Assembly (NCBI RefSeq): GCF_000328705.1
Contig: NC_019673.1
Span: 2,480,001-2,544,000 of the forward strand
Reading direction: 5' to 3'
Source: Saccharothrix espanaensis DSM 44229
Lineage (GTDB): Bacteria; Actinomycetota; Actinomycetes; Mycobacteriales; Pseudonocardiaceae
Length of the DNA: 64,000 nucleotides
The notes under the pieces are model-generated. The model saw only the letters and a list, made by a program, of their open reading frames with translations. It was not told the origin of the DNA and did no database searches. Below, piece after piece: positions 37,052 through 45,859 of the stretch. The position numbers were made by a program, and so were the translations under genes. Each line of letters begins with the position of its first letter. The first letter of the stretch is position 1.

Positions 37052-38416
37052 TCAGGCCGCCAGCGCCCGGTACGGCCGGACGATGTTCTCGATGAACCCG
37101 TCGATCTCGCTGTCGACCTTCGCGTAGGTCGGGTCGTCCAGCTCGTTGTCGATCGCGTGCACCCGGCCGGCGACGCTGCCGTGCGCCCGCAGCCTGCCGT
37201 AGTCGTCGGCCAGGTAGAGCGAGTTGGCGACGACGCTGGGCAGCCGGTGGTCGTCGGACACGGTGATGGTGATGTCCGGTTCGGTGATGTGGATGCGCGG
37301 TGGCTGGGCCCGCGCCCCGAGGCGGGCCGTGCGGACCCCGGTGGAGGCCTGCACGTGGATCAGGTGGCAGGAGGACAGGACCGACTCGCCGAACACGTTG
37401 AGCGCCTTGACCACGTCCGAGCGGGCGAACTCGACCAGCGTGATGGACGTGGTGGAGATGTTGCGCCACACCCGCTGCGCCAGCGCGTCCAGCGCCGGGC
37501 GCAGGTTCTCCTCGCTGGCCACCCGGAACGCGCCGCCCGCGTCGGCGGTGAAGCCGTCGCCGCGCTCGTCGTCGAGCAGCAGCAGGTTGTGCACGAAGTC
37601 GTGGAACGCGTAGACGTAGTCGCTCAGCTCGTCCACCTGGAACCGCAGCTCGGTCAGCTTCGCGGTCAACCTCTTGCGCACCAACGACTTCCCGGCGCCG
37701 GGCAGCCCGGTCACGAACACCACCGGCGCGGCGTCGCGGAACGCCAGGTGCCGCACCACGGCGTTCACCGCGACCGCGTCGAGCGCGTACTTCGAGCGCA
37801 CGTAGCGCAGCTGCCGGGTCAGCTCGTCGCGGTCGCCCGGCCGGCGCAGCCCGCGCAGCACCTCGTTGGCCAGCACCGACTCCAGCGGCAGCGACTGGTC
37901 CCAGACCTGGTCGAAGTGGGTCTGGAAGACCTTCGCCGGGGACATCCCGTCCAGCCGGTTGGGGCGGTCGCGGGAGCCGTCGCGGTGGTTGAGCACGGTG
38001 TGGTGCACGACGCCGGTGAACACGTGGTAGGACAGCTCGTCGGTGTTCAGCGCGGTCGCCACCCGGATGTCGATGCCCCGGCTGAGCAGCTCGGCGGCCG
38101 AGGTCAGGCACTCGCGGCTCTCCCGCGTCACCAGCCGCACGCCGTGGTCGGCGTTGATCCGCTGCCACGCGGCCTGGATGTCGCGCAGCACCGGGTTGTC
38201 GCCGGCCGGGCGCAGGTTCGGCACGAACGCGTCCAGCCGGTGCACGTCGGCGTGCTGCGACGTGGCCAGCACCGCCGCCAGGTAGTGCCGGCGGGACACC
38301 CTGTGGGACAACGCGTTGGGCACCTTGCGCCGGCTCGTCGCGGCTCGCAGCAGGGCGAGGATCCCGGCCACCGCCACGCCGCTGAGGACCGGCAGCACCA
38401 AGTGGGACCAGATCAT
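37052..38416 (-). CDS. Membrane-anchored protein with PLD-like region and P-loop kinase-like domain
   Basis: 454 residues from ATG at 38414-38416 with GAGGAGG ~6 nt upstream. One N-terminal TM (VLPVLSGVAVAGILALL) is followed by a cytoplasmic region (~75-190) reminiscent of catalytically dead PLD-like sensor domains (SAAELLSRGIDIRVATAL, VFQTHFDQVWDQSLPLESVL). Then comes a P-loop domain with Walker A FVTGLPGAGKSLVRKRL near residue 235 and ITLVEFARS as a likely Walker B strand, recalling small metabolite or predicted kinases. The start lies 2 bp after the stop of the IclR gene, so they form one operon. Substrate and role are unknown; the combination is unfamiliar to me. Confidence 0.65.
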   Translation of the reverse strand: MIWSHLVLPVLSGVAVAGILALLRAATSRRKVPNALSHRVSRRHYLAAVLATSQHADVHRLDAFVPNLRPAGDNPVLRDIQAAWQRINADHGVRLVTRESRECLTSAAELLSRGIDIRVATALNTDELSYHVFTGVVHHTVLNHRDGSRDRPNRLDGMSPAKVFQTHFDQVWDQSLPLESVLANEVLRGLRRPGDRDELTRQLRYVRSKYALDAVAVNAVVRHLAFRDAAPVVFVTGLPGAGKSLVRKRLTAKLTELRFQVDELSDYVYAFHDFVHNLLLLDDERGDGFTADAGGAFRVASEENLRPALDALAQRVWRNISTTSITLVEFARSDVVKALNVFGESVLSSCHLIHVQASTGVRTARLGARAQPPRIHITEPDITITVSDDHRLPSVVANSLYLADDYGRLRAHGSVAGRVHAIDNELDDPTYAKVDSEIDGFIENIVRPYRALAA

Positions 38417-38418
38417 CG

Positions 38419-39216
38419 TCAGCCTCCTCGTGGCAGGTCGTGCACGAACCCGGGGTACGGGTCGCAGCGGTGCTCGACCATCACCTTGGCGATCTTCGCC
38501 GCCTCCGCCTTGAGGTCGGGCACGTACTTGGCCAGGTTCTCCCGCACGCTGTGCACGACCAGGCCCAGGCTCGCCGCGACCTGGTCGCGCGCGTCGAACA
38601 CCGGCACCGCCACCGAGCACGAGCCGAGCGTCATCTCCTCGCTGGTCAGCGCGTAGCCCCGGTCGCGGGTCGCGGCCAGTTCGCGGCGCAGCCGGCCGGG
38701 TTCGACGATGGTGTGCCGCGTGCAGCGGACCAGCGGGCGCGCGCAGTAGGTGTCGATGAACTCCTGGCTGGCGTAGGCGAGCAGCGCCTTGCCGACGCCG
38801 GTCGAGTGCATCGGCAGCCGGTTGCCCTCGCGCGAGATTATCGGCACCGCCCGGTGCCCGGTGAGCTTGGCGACGTAGAGCGTGTCGTGGCCGTCGCGGA
38901 CCGCGAAGTGGATGTTCTCCTTGCTCTTCTCGTACAGGTCCTGCATGAACGGCAGCGCGATCTCGCGCAGCCGGCGCGGCACCGGCGACAGCAGGCCGAT
39001 CTCCCACAGCCGGGTGCCGATCTGGTACCGGTTGTCCGCGTTGCGCTCCAGCGCCCCCCACGCCTCCAGCTCCGCGACCAGCCGGTGCGCCGTGGCCAGC
39101 GGCATCGCGCAGCGCGCCGCCAGCTCGGTCAGCGTCAGCGTGGGGTGCCTGATGTCGAACGCCCCCAGCAGGTCCAGCGCACGTGATGTCGCCGACCGCC
39201 CGTTCCCCTGTGCCAT
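38419..39216 (-). CDS. IclR-family transcriptional regulator
   Basis: 265 residues from ATG at 39214-39216 with GGAGGA upstream; the frame is open far above but not coding-like. N-terminal winged HTH (SATSRALDLLGAFDIRHPTLTLTELA split by the turn, then MPLATAHRLVAELEAWGAL). The C-terminal effector domain contains MHSTGVGKALLAYA and GSCSVAVPVFDARDQVAASLGL. It is the first gene of an operon with the P-loop protein. Two palindromes of the form CTTCCG...CGGAAG upstream are candidate operators. Confidence 0.9.
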   Translation of the reverse strand: MAQGNGRSATSRALDLLGAFDIRHPTLTLTELAARCAMPLATAHRLVAELEAWGALERNADNRYQIGTRLWEIGLLSPVPRRLREIALPFMQDLYEKSKENIHFAVRDGHDTLYVAKLTGHRAVPIISREGNRLPMHSTGVGKALLAYASQEFIDTYCARPLVRCTRHTIVEPGRLRRELAATRDRGYALTSEEMTLGSCSVAVPVFDARDQVAASLGLVVHSVRENLAKYVPDLKAEAAKIAKVMVEHRCDPYPGFVHDLPRGG

Positions 39217-39281
39217 CCGTCCTCCGCTCCCTCTGGCGGGTAGGAGGATCCTCGCGGGGCCGTGGAGCGGTAAAGGTCTCG

Positions 39282-39298
39282 CTTCCGTTAAACGGAAG
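39282..39298. promoter_or_regulatory. Palindrome, candidate IclR operator 1
   Basis: CTTCCGTTAAACGGAAG: 8-bp arms around a central A, 66 bp upstream of the IclR start codon. Confidence 0.55.
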
Positions 39299-39361
39299 TC
39301 CGTGCGCGAACAACACCGTATCGGGTGGTCAGGGCGGCGGGATCCGTTCGATCGGGGTAAT

Positions 39362-39380
39362 GCTTCCGACTGTCGGAAGC
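39362..39380. promoter_or_regulatory. Palindrome, candidate IclR operator 2
   Basis: GCTTCCGACTGTCGGAAGC: 8-bp arms with the same CTTCCG/CGGAAG half-sites as the palindrome at 39282, ~80 bp away. Confidence 0.5.
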
Positions 39381-39458
39381 GAGGGGGACCACATTTTTGC
39401 GGACGACCCGGCGTCGCCGCTCGCCCGACCTCCGGACAGGCGCTCGCCCGACCTCCGG

Positions 39459-40607
39459 TCAGGTGCCGGCCAGGGCGGTGTCCCTGCGCGCCAACGGGAT
39501 CAGCGGCGACACCAGCAGCGGGACCAGCATCAGCGCGGCGGCCGTCCACGGCAGGGCGGGTGCGGCGTGGTCCAGCACGACCCCGCCCAGCGCCGCGCCG
39601 CCCGCCACCGCGCCGTTCCACGCGGCGATCGTGAGCGACTGCGCGTGGTCGGCGGTGCGGCCCGCCACCACCGCCGTGACCGCCTGGAACGCGGTGGGCG
39701 CGCCGCCGAAGGCCAAGCCCCACAACGCGACGGCCGCCAGCACCACCGGCGGCGAGCCGTCCGAGCACGCCAGCAGCACGATCCCCACCGCCGTCAGGGC
39801 CGGGCACCAGGCGAGCACCGCGCGCGGGAACCGGTCCAGCGCCGCGCCCACCGCGAGGATGCCGCCCACCGCCGCGCCGCCGAAGACCAGCAGTACCGCG
39901 CCGAGCAGCCCGGTCCGGCCGAACCCGGCCAGCACCGGCCCCAGGTAGGTGTAGAGCACGTTGTGCCCCAACGAGAACCCCGCCACCACCACGAACACCG
40001 GCCACATCCCCGGCACCCCCCGCCGGGTGCCGGACGCCGGCACCGCCGGGACCGGCGGCACCACGGCCGCGACCCACCCGAGCAGCGGCACGGCGATCAG
40101 GCCCATCACCACGAACGCCCACCGCCAGCCGACCAGCTCGCCGAGCAGCGTCCCGGCGGGCACGCCGACCGCGAAACCCAGCGGGGTCCCGGCCATCGCC
40201 ACCGCGAGCGCGCGCCCGGCGCGGGCCGGCGGCGCGATGCTCATGGCGTACACCGCGACCAGCGACCACATCACGCCGGTGATCGCCCCCGACGCGATCC
40301 GCGCCACGAAGACCGCGCTGTACCAAGGAGAAGCCGCGATGACGAAGTTGGTCACCGCGAAGCCCAGCACCAGCGCGAGCAGCACCGGCTTGCGCGGCAG
40401 CCGGGAAACCAGCGCGGTCAACGGGATCGCGGTGAGCGCGGTGGTCAGCGCGTAGCCCGTGACCAGCTGCCCGGTGGCCGAGGGGGACACGCCGAAGTCG
40501 GCGGACATCCCGAGCAGCAGCCCGGCGGGCAGCACCTCGGTGAGGCAGCCGAGCAGCACCACCACGGCCAGCGGGAGCAGCGCTCGGAGCGGGAGTTCCT
40601 GCCGCAC
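39459..40607 (-). CDS. MFS transporter (DHA1, AraJ/Cmr-like efflux)
   Basis: 382 residues from GTG at 40605-40607, with AAAGGA ~9 nt upstream. Twelve TM segments. DHA1 features: LLLGMSADFGVSPSATGQLV near the N-terminus, RIASGAITGVMWSLVAVYAM, and motif C-like AGTPLGFAVGVPAGTLLG. Probably a proton-driven efflux pump for a small molecule. It lies downstream of the thioredoxin gene, whose terminator hairpin sits between them, so it probably has its own promoter. Confidence 0.88.
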   Translation of the reverse strand: MRQELPLRALLPLAVVVLLGCLTEVLPAGLLLGMSADFGVSPSATGQLVTGYALTTALTAIPLTALVSRLPRKPVLLALVLGFAVTNFVIAASPWYSAVFVARIASGAITGVMWSLVAVYAMSIAPPARAGRALAVAMAGTPLGFAVGVPAGTLLGELVGWRWAFVVMGLIAVPLLGWVAAVVPPVPAVPASGTRRGVPGMWPVFVVVAGFSLGHNVLYTYLGPVLAGFGRTGLLGAVLLVFGGAAVGGILAVGAALDRFPRAVLAWCPALTAVGIVLLACSDGSPPVVLAAVALWGLAFGGAPTAFQAVTAVVAGRTADHAQSLTIAAWNGAVAGGAALGGVVLDHAAPALPWTAAALMLVPLLVSPLIPLARRDTALAGT

Positions 40608-40638
40608 GACGTCGTCCTTTCCGAATGCGCGGCGGCCG

Positions 40639-40674
40639 GGACGCCCCGACGCAGTGGGCCACGTCGGGGCGTCC
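40639..40674 (-). terminator. Hairpin after the thioredoxin gene
   Basis: Perfect 13-bp arms (40639-40651 and 40662-40674) with a 10-nt loop, 10 bp beyond the minus-strand stop at 40684. Confidence 0.75.
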
Positions 40675-40683
40675 GGTGGTGGA

Positions 40684-41139
40684 TCAGCCCTTGGCGAGCT
40701 GGGCGTCGATCCACGCCCGCAACGTGGCTTCGCCGCGGTAGCCGATGTTGCGGGAGTTCGACAGCTCGGCCGCGTTGCGCATCGGCACGAGCGTGGGCAG
40801 GTACTGGATCCGGTAGCGGGACGACAGGTCGCGGCTGACGTCGGTGTCGATCTCGCCGAGCACGAACCGGCCGCCGTACTCGGCGGCGAGCCGTTCGATC
40901 ACCGGCTTCATCTGCTTGCACGGGCCGCACCAGGTCGCGCCGAAGTCGAGCACGACCAGCTTGGTCCTGGACATCTCCAGGACCTGCGCGTGGTTGGCCG
41001 ACGTCACCTTGATGACGTTCTCCGCGCTGATCACGACGTCGGAGGCCGGTGCGGCCTGGGCCGGGGCGGCGACGGCCGCGGCCGCCACCACGGCGAGCGC
41101 CGTGATGCCGGCACGCAGCCAGGTTCGGAACTTGGGCAT
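40684..41139 (-). CDS. Secreted thioredoxin-like protein
   Basis: 151 residues. Signal peptide (AGITALAVVAAAAVAAPAQAA) followed by a thioredoxin fold with the active site ATWCGPCKQ (Cys71, Cys74) and the cis-Pro in IQYLPTLVPM. WCGPC is the reducing thioredoxin type rather than a DsbA-like CPxC. It likely works on extracytoplasmic thiols or in concert with the rhodanese encoded 47 bp upstream on the same strand. Confidence 0.88.
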   Translation of the reverse strand: MPKFRTWLRAGITALAVVAAAAVAAPAQAAPASDVVISAENVIKVTSANHAQVLEMSRTKLVVLDFGATWCGPCKQMKPVIERLAAEYGGRFVLGEIDTDVSRDLSSRYRIQYLPTLVPMRNAAELSNSRNIGYRGEATLRAWIDAQLAKG

Positions 41140-41186
41140 GGTGGATCTCCTCGTGTGCAGGGATCGTGCAGGGAGCGCGGCAGCGT

Positions 41187-41537
41187 TCAGGGAGCGGCGA
41201 CCGTGGGAAGTCCGGCGGCCACCCAGTCCTCGATGCCCTCGCGGTACTTGCGGACGTTCGGGTAGCCCAGCTCGATCAGCCGGGCGCCGACGAACTCGCT
41301 GTTGCGGCAGGGCGCGTTGGCGCAGTAGACGACGATGTCGGCGGACCGGTCCGGCAGGACGACCGGCGCGTGCCGGTCGGTCGACCCGGCCGCCTGTTCG
41401 TACGGGAACCCGGGGATGTTCACCGCCCCCGGCAGGTGCTCTTTCTCGTAGTACGCCGTCGGCATCGTGTCGACCGCCACCAGCGTCCCCGTTTCGAGGC
41501 CATCGCGGAGTTCGTCACGGGTGATCAACGGCAACAT
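41187..41537 (-). CDS. Rhodanese-like sulfurtransferase
   Basis: 116 residues, no signal peptide. Single rhodanese domain: LVAVDTMPTAYYEKEHLPGAVNI and VVYCANAPCRNS, with the catalytic Cys72 and a second Cys77 in the loop, then EGIEDWVAAGLP. Cytoplasmic. It precedes the secreted thioredoxin gene and follows a LysR gene on the same strand. Confidence 0.9.
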   Translation of the reverse strand: MLPLITRDELRDGLETGTLVAVDTMPTAYYEKEHLPGAVNIPGFPYEQAAGSTDRHAPVVLPDRSADIVVYCANAPCRNSEFVGARLIELGYPNVRKYREGIEDWVAAGLPTVAAP

Positions 41538-41617
41538 GGCACATCCTTTCCGGCCGAGCCGCGGGGCGTGCCACCGAGTGTGTCGGCGGACCGGGCACCG
41601 CGCCCACTGCCGGTCGG

Positions 41618-42547
41618 CTATGCCGTGCGGTTATCCAGCCACCGGCGATATCCGGGGTGTTCGCCGGCGAGTGCGCGATAAGCCCGCACGGCGGCCTCGT
41701 GGACCTCGGCGAACCGCTCCGCGAACGGGTGGTCGGTGCGCCACAGCAGGATGTGCTGCACGGTCATCGGCGCGCCCGCCAGCGGCCGCACCGCCAGGCC
41801 CGGGAGCTCCGGCGTGGTCGGCTGGGTGAGGCTCACCCCGTGGCCGCCGACCACCAGCCGGTCGCGCATGGTGTCCACGTCGTGCGCGATCTTCGGCACG
41901 AACCCGTGCGCCAGGCACATCTCGCGGAACACGATCCGGCAGCCGTCGCCGCAGCTGGACACGATCCACGGCTCGTCGGCGAGGTCGGCGAGGTCCACCT
42001 CGGCGGCGCCGGCCAGCCGGTGCCACGCGGGCAGCGCGACGAACGCGGGCTCGGTCACCACCCGCTCGGCCCGCACCAGCCCCGGCACGGCCAGCGTGCG
42101 CGGCCCGCAGAGCAGCACCAGCGCCAGGTCCACGCACCCGTTCGCGACCTGCGCCACCAGCCTGGTGTTGGACAGGTCGGCCCGGGTGGTCAGCTCGCCG
42201 GGCACCAGTTCGCGCACGCACCGGAACACGTCGGAGGCCAGCGCGCTGTCGTTCCAGCCGACCCGCACGTCGCCCGCGGTCCGGGGCTGCCGGCGGAAGT
42301 CCCGGTCCAGCTCGTCGAACGCCGGGATGATCGCCTCCGCGCGGGCCAGCACCAGCTCGCCGATCCGGGTCGGCCGCACGCCCTTGGGGTCGCGGTCGAA
42401 CAACCGGTCGCCGACGAGCTGCTCGATGCGGCGCAGCTGGTGGCTCAGCGCGGGCTGGGCCAACCGCAGCTCGGCGGCGGCCCGGTTGAGGCTGCCCGCG
42501 CGGGCGATGGCGCGCAGCACGCGCAGGTGTCGGACGTGGAGCTCCAT
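41618..42547 (-). CDS. LysR-family transcriptional regulator
   Basis: 309 residues. HTH: LRVLRAIARAGSLNRAAAEL, LAQPALSHQLRRIEQLVG, LFDRDPKGVRPTRIG. The effector domain includes GHGVSLTQPTTPELPGLAVR. The start lies 259 bp from the divergent CDPS gene. It is the first gene of the minus-strand run LysR-rhodanese-thioredoxin, so it may control either that run or the CDPS operon. Confidence 0.88.
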   Translation of the reverse strand: MELHVRHLRVLRAIARAGSLNRAAAELRLAQPALSHQLRRIEQLVGDRLFDRDPKGVRPTRIGELVLARAEAIIPAFDELDRDFRRQPRTAGDVRVGWNDSALASDVFRCVRELVPGELTTRADLSNTRLVAQVANGCVDLALVLLCGPRTLAVPGLVRAERVVTEPAFVALPAWHRLAGAAEVDLADLADEPWIVSSCGDGCRIVFREMCLAHGFVPKIAHDVDTMRDRLVVGGHGVSLTQPTTPELPGLAVRPLAGAPMTVQHILLWRTDHPFAERFAEVHEAAVRAYRALAGEHPGYRRWLDNRTA

Positions 42548-42751
42548 TCACCCATGAGACTCGTCCGGTCTCAGCCTGTCATCGGCTTAGGCCGCACGGG
42601 TGTCGGTGGCTGGGCCTGGGAGTGCAACGGCCTAGGCCGGGCGGCCGTTCCGTCCACGGCTCGGAGCTGGTCCGTATAAGACGCCGGCATGACGGTTCGG
42701 CAGTACCTGTCGCCGATATTCCTGCTCATAGTGGAAGACGATTCCCTGAAT

Positions 42752-42785
42752 CCTCCCTGCGTCATCCCTGCGTCATCCCTGCGAA
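42752..42785. repeat. Short tandem direct repeats upstream of the CDPS gene
   Basis: The 11-bp unit TCCCTGCGTCA occurs twice in tandem, followed by a partial third copy (TCCCTGCGA), beginning about 55 bp before the CDPS start. Confidence 0.75.
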
Positions 42786-42806
42786 AAAACAATCTCGGAG
42801 CCGTCG

Positions 42807-43487
42807 GTGTTGCTGCCAACTCCGCTGACCGAGCACTGTGCCGCGCCCCTGCGCAGCGGTCGGCACGTGTGCGTCGGAGTGAGTCCGTTCAACAGCTATT
42901 TCACGGTGGACCGCATCACCGCGCTGGCCCGGTGGGCAATGCGCGAATTCGAGCGGTTCCACTTCTTCGTGCCCGACCGGGCCGCCGTGCACACGCTCGA
43001 AGCGCTCGGCTACGACCCGGCCCGCGCCCGCCTCAAGGCCCGCCGCCAGGGCCAGTACGTGGTGAACAAGATCTGCCGGGCGCTGCGCGACCTCGACGTG
43101 CCGTGCCCGGCCGACCACGTGCTCGACGGCGAGGCGCTCGCCGCCAACCCCTGCTACCAGGCGCTGCTCGCGCAGGCGCACGGCCTGTTCGCGGCCGACG
43201 GCGAGTTCGCCGGCCAGTGCCTGGAGGCCACCCGCTGGGTGCTCGACCGCCGGCTGCCGGACGGGGCCGCGCCGACCGGAACCCAGCTGCGCCAAGCGGT
43301 CCGCTACTTCCTCGCCGAGCTGCCGATGTTCGTCGACACCCCGGCGGTGGTGGGCGCGGACAGCTCGGTGTTCGCCTACCACCAGCGGGTCGGGTTCCTG
43401 GAGCTGCTCTACGCCCGGGAACTGGCCTGGCGGCCCAGACCCGAACAGGGCTTCGTGGTCCTGCGGCCCAGCGACGAGGCGGAGTGA
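42807..43487 (+). CDS. tRNA-dependent cyclodipeptide synthase (CDPS, NYH type)
   Basis: 226 residues from GTG at 42807 with GGAG 8 nt upstream. CDPSs use two aminoacyl-tRNAs to form a cyclic dipeptide. The nucleophile motif is GVSPFNSYF (Ser26, Asn29); the helix YFLAELPMFVDTP gives the YxxxELP pair; SSVFAYHQ supplies the Tyr-His pair. Together these residues mark the NYH subfamily. The two amino acids incorporated cannot be read reliably. It is followed after 2 bp by an NCS1 permease and then a LysR gene, with no obvious oxidase or methyltransferase in the operon. Confidence 0.92.
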   Translation: MLLPTPLTEHCAAPLRSGRHVCVGVSPFNSYFTVDRITALARWAMREFERFHFFVPDRAAVHTLEALGYDPARARLKARRQGQYVVNKICRALRDLDVPCPADHVLDGEALAANPCYQALLAQAHGLFAADGEFAGQCLEATRWVLDRRLPDGAAPTGTQLRQAVRYFLAELPMFVDTPAVVGADSSVFAYHQRVGFLELLYARELAWRPRPEQGFVVLRPSDEAE

Positions 43488-43489
43488 CC

Positions 43490-44791
43490 ATGGCCCACGA
43501 CGACTACTCCCTGCGCCGCCTGCCCGACTCGGCCCGCTGCTCGTGGGTGTCGGTGGCGGTGCAGCGGTTCGGCCAGGTCTCCTCGTTCCACCAGTTCCTG
43601 CTCGGTGCCGTCCTCGGCTTCGGCATGACGTTCTGGGACGCGGTGCTGGCGATCACGCTCGGCGCGGTGATGCTGGAGGTGGTCACCGTCCTGATGGGCG
43701 TGGCCGGCATGCGCGAGGGGCTGTCCACCTCCGTGCTGGCCCGCTGGGCCGGGTTCGGCGGCCGCGGGTCCGCGCTGGTGGGCCTGCTGGTGACGCTCAG
43801 CCTCGCGGGCTGGTTCGGCGTGCAGAACGACGTGTTCGCGCACGGCCTGCACGCGCTGATGGGCGGCCCGCCGGTGTGGGCGTGGGCGGTGTTCGGCGGG
43901 ATCGCGGTGACCGGGATCGTGGTCGCCGGGTTCCACACCATGGCGTGGACCGCCTACCTGACCGTGCCCGCGTTCCTGCTGCTGGCCGGGTACGCGATCA
44001 CCCAGGAGCTGCGCCGCCACGACCTGGCCGACCTGGTCGCCATGCCGCCGCCCGGCCCGGCGCTGACCGTCGCGCAGGGCACCACGCTGGTCGCCGGCGC
44101 GTTCATCATGGGCGCGGTGATGACGCCGGACATGACCCGGTTCAACCGGCGGGTCGGCGACGTGGTCAAGCAGACCCTGATCAGCGTCACCCTGGGCGAG
44201 TACCTGATCGGGCTGACCGGTGTGCTGCTCGCGCACGCCGCGCGCAGCGCCGACGTGGTCGCCGCGATCACCTCGACCTCCGGCGTGCTGGGCACGCTCA
44301 TCCTGGTCACCGCGATCATGAAGATCAACGACTGGAACCTGTACTCGGCCTCGCTCGGGCTGGTCAACACCGTGCACGTGCTGGCCGGGCGGCGGCTGTC
44401 GCGCTCGTCGGCCACGATCGCGCTCGGCGTGCTGGGCACCGTGCTGTCCGCGCTGGGCATCCTGGACCACTTCACCACGTTCCTGACCTGGATCGGCGTG
44501 ATCACCCCGCCGGTGGCCGGGATCGTGATCGCGGAGTACTTCGTGGTGCGCACCTGGCGGGACGCGCTGGCCGCGTCCCGGGCCACCGGCGAACTCCCGG
44601 ACGACCCGCCGGACTGGGTGCCCGCGTCGCTGGTGTGCTGGGTGGTCGGCGCGGCGGTGGGGATCTTCCTGCCGGTCGGCATCCCGACGATCAACTCCGT
44701 CGTGGTCTCGTTCGCGCTATACGCTCTGCTCGGAAGGACTGTTGGGGTCATGAGGCCGCCGCCCGGATCCCGCGTCGACACGCACCGCTAG
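43490..44791 (+). CDS. NCS1-family permease (cytosine/purine permease-like)
   Basis: 433 residues from ATG at 43490. CodB-like NCS1 protein with ~12 TM segments: FHQFLLGAVLGFGMTFWDAV, GWFGVQNDVFAHGLHALMG, IMGAVMTPDMTRFNRR, and NDWNLYSASLGLVNTVHVL. It is only 2 bp from the CDPS stop and so co-translated. NCS1 proteins import nucleobases or hydantoins; here it may move the cyclodipeptide or supply a nucleobase for modification. Both are inference. Confidence 0.88.
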   Translation: MAHDDYSLRRLPDSARCSWVSVAVQRFGQVSSFHQFLLGAVLGFGMTFWDAVLAITLGAVMLEVVTVLMGVAGMREGLSTSVLARWAGFGGRGSALVGLLVTLSLAGWFGVQNDVFAHGLHALMGGPPVWAWAVFGGIAVTGIVVAGFHTMAWTAYLTVPAFLLLAGYAITQELRRHDLADLVAMPPPGPALTVAQGTTLVAGAFIMGAVMTPDMTRFNRRVGDVVKQTLISVTLGEYLIGLTGVLLAHAARSADVVAAITSTSGVLGTLILVTAIMKINDWNLYSASLGLVNTVHVLAGRRLSRSSATIALGVLGTVLSALGILDHFTTFLTWIGVITPPVAGIVIAEYFVVRTWRDALAASRATGELPDDPPDWVPASLVCWVVGAAVGIFLPVGIPTINSVVVSFALYALLGRTVGVMRPPPGSRVDTHR

Positions 44792-44806
44792 ACGGGATGT
44801 GACGAC

Positions 44807-45739
44807 ATGGAACTGGACGTCCACCACCTGCGCCTGGTGCAGGCCATCGGCGTGACCGGGAGCCTGTCCGAGGCCGCGGTGCTGCTGGGCATCAGCCAGC
44901 CCGCGGTCAGCGGCAAGCTCAAACGCCTGGAGAACACGCTGGGCCAGCGGTTGTTCGACCGCGGCCCGAACACCGCCGCCACGCCCACCCCGACCGGCGA
45001 GCTGCTGCTGGACCGGATCAGCGCGGTGCTGCCGCTGATGGAAGGACTGGTGCGCGACATCGAGGCCCGCACCACCCCGCCCGGCCGGCCCCGGGTCGGC
45101 GGGGTGTGCTCGCCGATCCTCGGCCACCTGCCCACCATCGTGGGCAACCGGCTGCCCGGTGGCGCGGGCGCGTCGCTGTTCGACAGCGGGTGCCGCGAGC
45201 TGGTCGTGGACCTGGTGGAGCAGCGCCGGCTGGAAGTGGGCGTGGTCAAGGACTACCCGGGGTTCGAGGTGGTCGCGCCCGCGTGCGTCGGCACGGCCGT
45301 GGTCGCGCACGACCCGACGCTGGTGCTGCTGCCCGAGGACCACCCGCTGGCGCGGCACAAGGTGATCGAGCTGGCGCAGCTCGCGGACGAGGACTGGGCG
45401 CTGCCCGCGCCGGACTCGACCCGGTTCCACGAGTACTTCCACCGCACGTGCCGGGAGTACGGGTTCACGCCGCGCGTGCGGTACACCTCGGGTTCCTACG
45501 GGATGACCGTGGCGGCGGTGCGAAACGGGGCGGTCGGGCTGTCGCAGGCGGCGTGCGAGGGGCACCAGAACGTGGCGGTGCGGCTGCTCGCGGACGACGT
45601 GCTGGCGCGCCGGTTCCTGCTGGTGTGGCACCGGGACCGGGTGCCGGCCGGGTGCTCCCGGCTGCTGGTCGCGGACGCGGCGGCGGCCTACCGGGAGGAG
45701 TGCCTGACCTCACCGGTCTACTCCCGCTACCTGGCTTGA
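44807..45739 (+). CDS. LysR-family transcriptional regulator of the CDPS operon
   Basis: 310 residues, 15 bp after the permease stop on the same strand. HTH: LRLVQAIGVTGSLSEAAVL, GISQPAVSGKLKRLE, LGQRLFDRGPNTAATPTPTG. C-terminal PBP2-like domain with GMTVAAVRNGAVGLSQAA. Third gene of the CDPS-NCS1-LysR operon, a likely local regulator. Confidence 0.88.
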   Translation: MELDVHHLRLVQAIGVTGSLSEAAVLLGISQPAVSGKLKRLENTLGQRLFDRGPNTAATPTPTGELLLDRISAVLPLMEGLVRDIEARTTPPGRPRVGGVCSPILGHLPTIVGNRLPGGAGASLFDSGCRELVVDLVEQRRLEVGVVKDYPGFEVVAPACVGTAVVAHDPTLVLLPEDHPLARHKVIELAQLADEDWALPAPDSTRFHEYFHRTCREYGFTPRVRYTSGSYGMTVAAVRNGAVGLSQAACEGHQNVAVRLLADDVLARRFLLVWHRDRVPAGCSRLLVADAAAAYREECLTSPVYSRYLA

Positions 45740-45807
45740 GCACATGTCCGGCTCGCGCGCTCCCCGGCTCGTACCAGCGGATCGAGCGTCGTCCGGATCG
45801 GGGAAGG

Positions 45808-45841
45808 GTGTCCACCGGTCGGCCCTCCGACCGGCGGACAC
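45808..45841. terminator. Bidirectional hairpin between LysR and the M1-like gene
   Basis: 15-bp arms (45808-45822 and 45827-45841) with one mismatch and loop CCCT, between convergent genes. Confidence 0.75.
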
Positions 45842-45859
45842 CTCCCACCCTGCGAGTGG

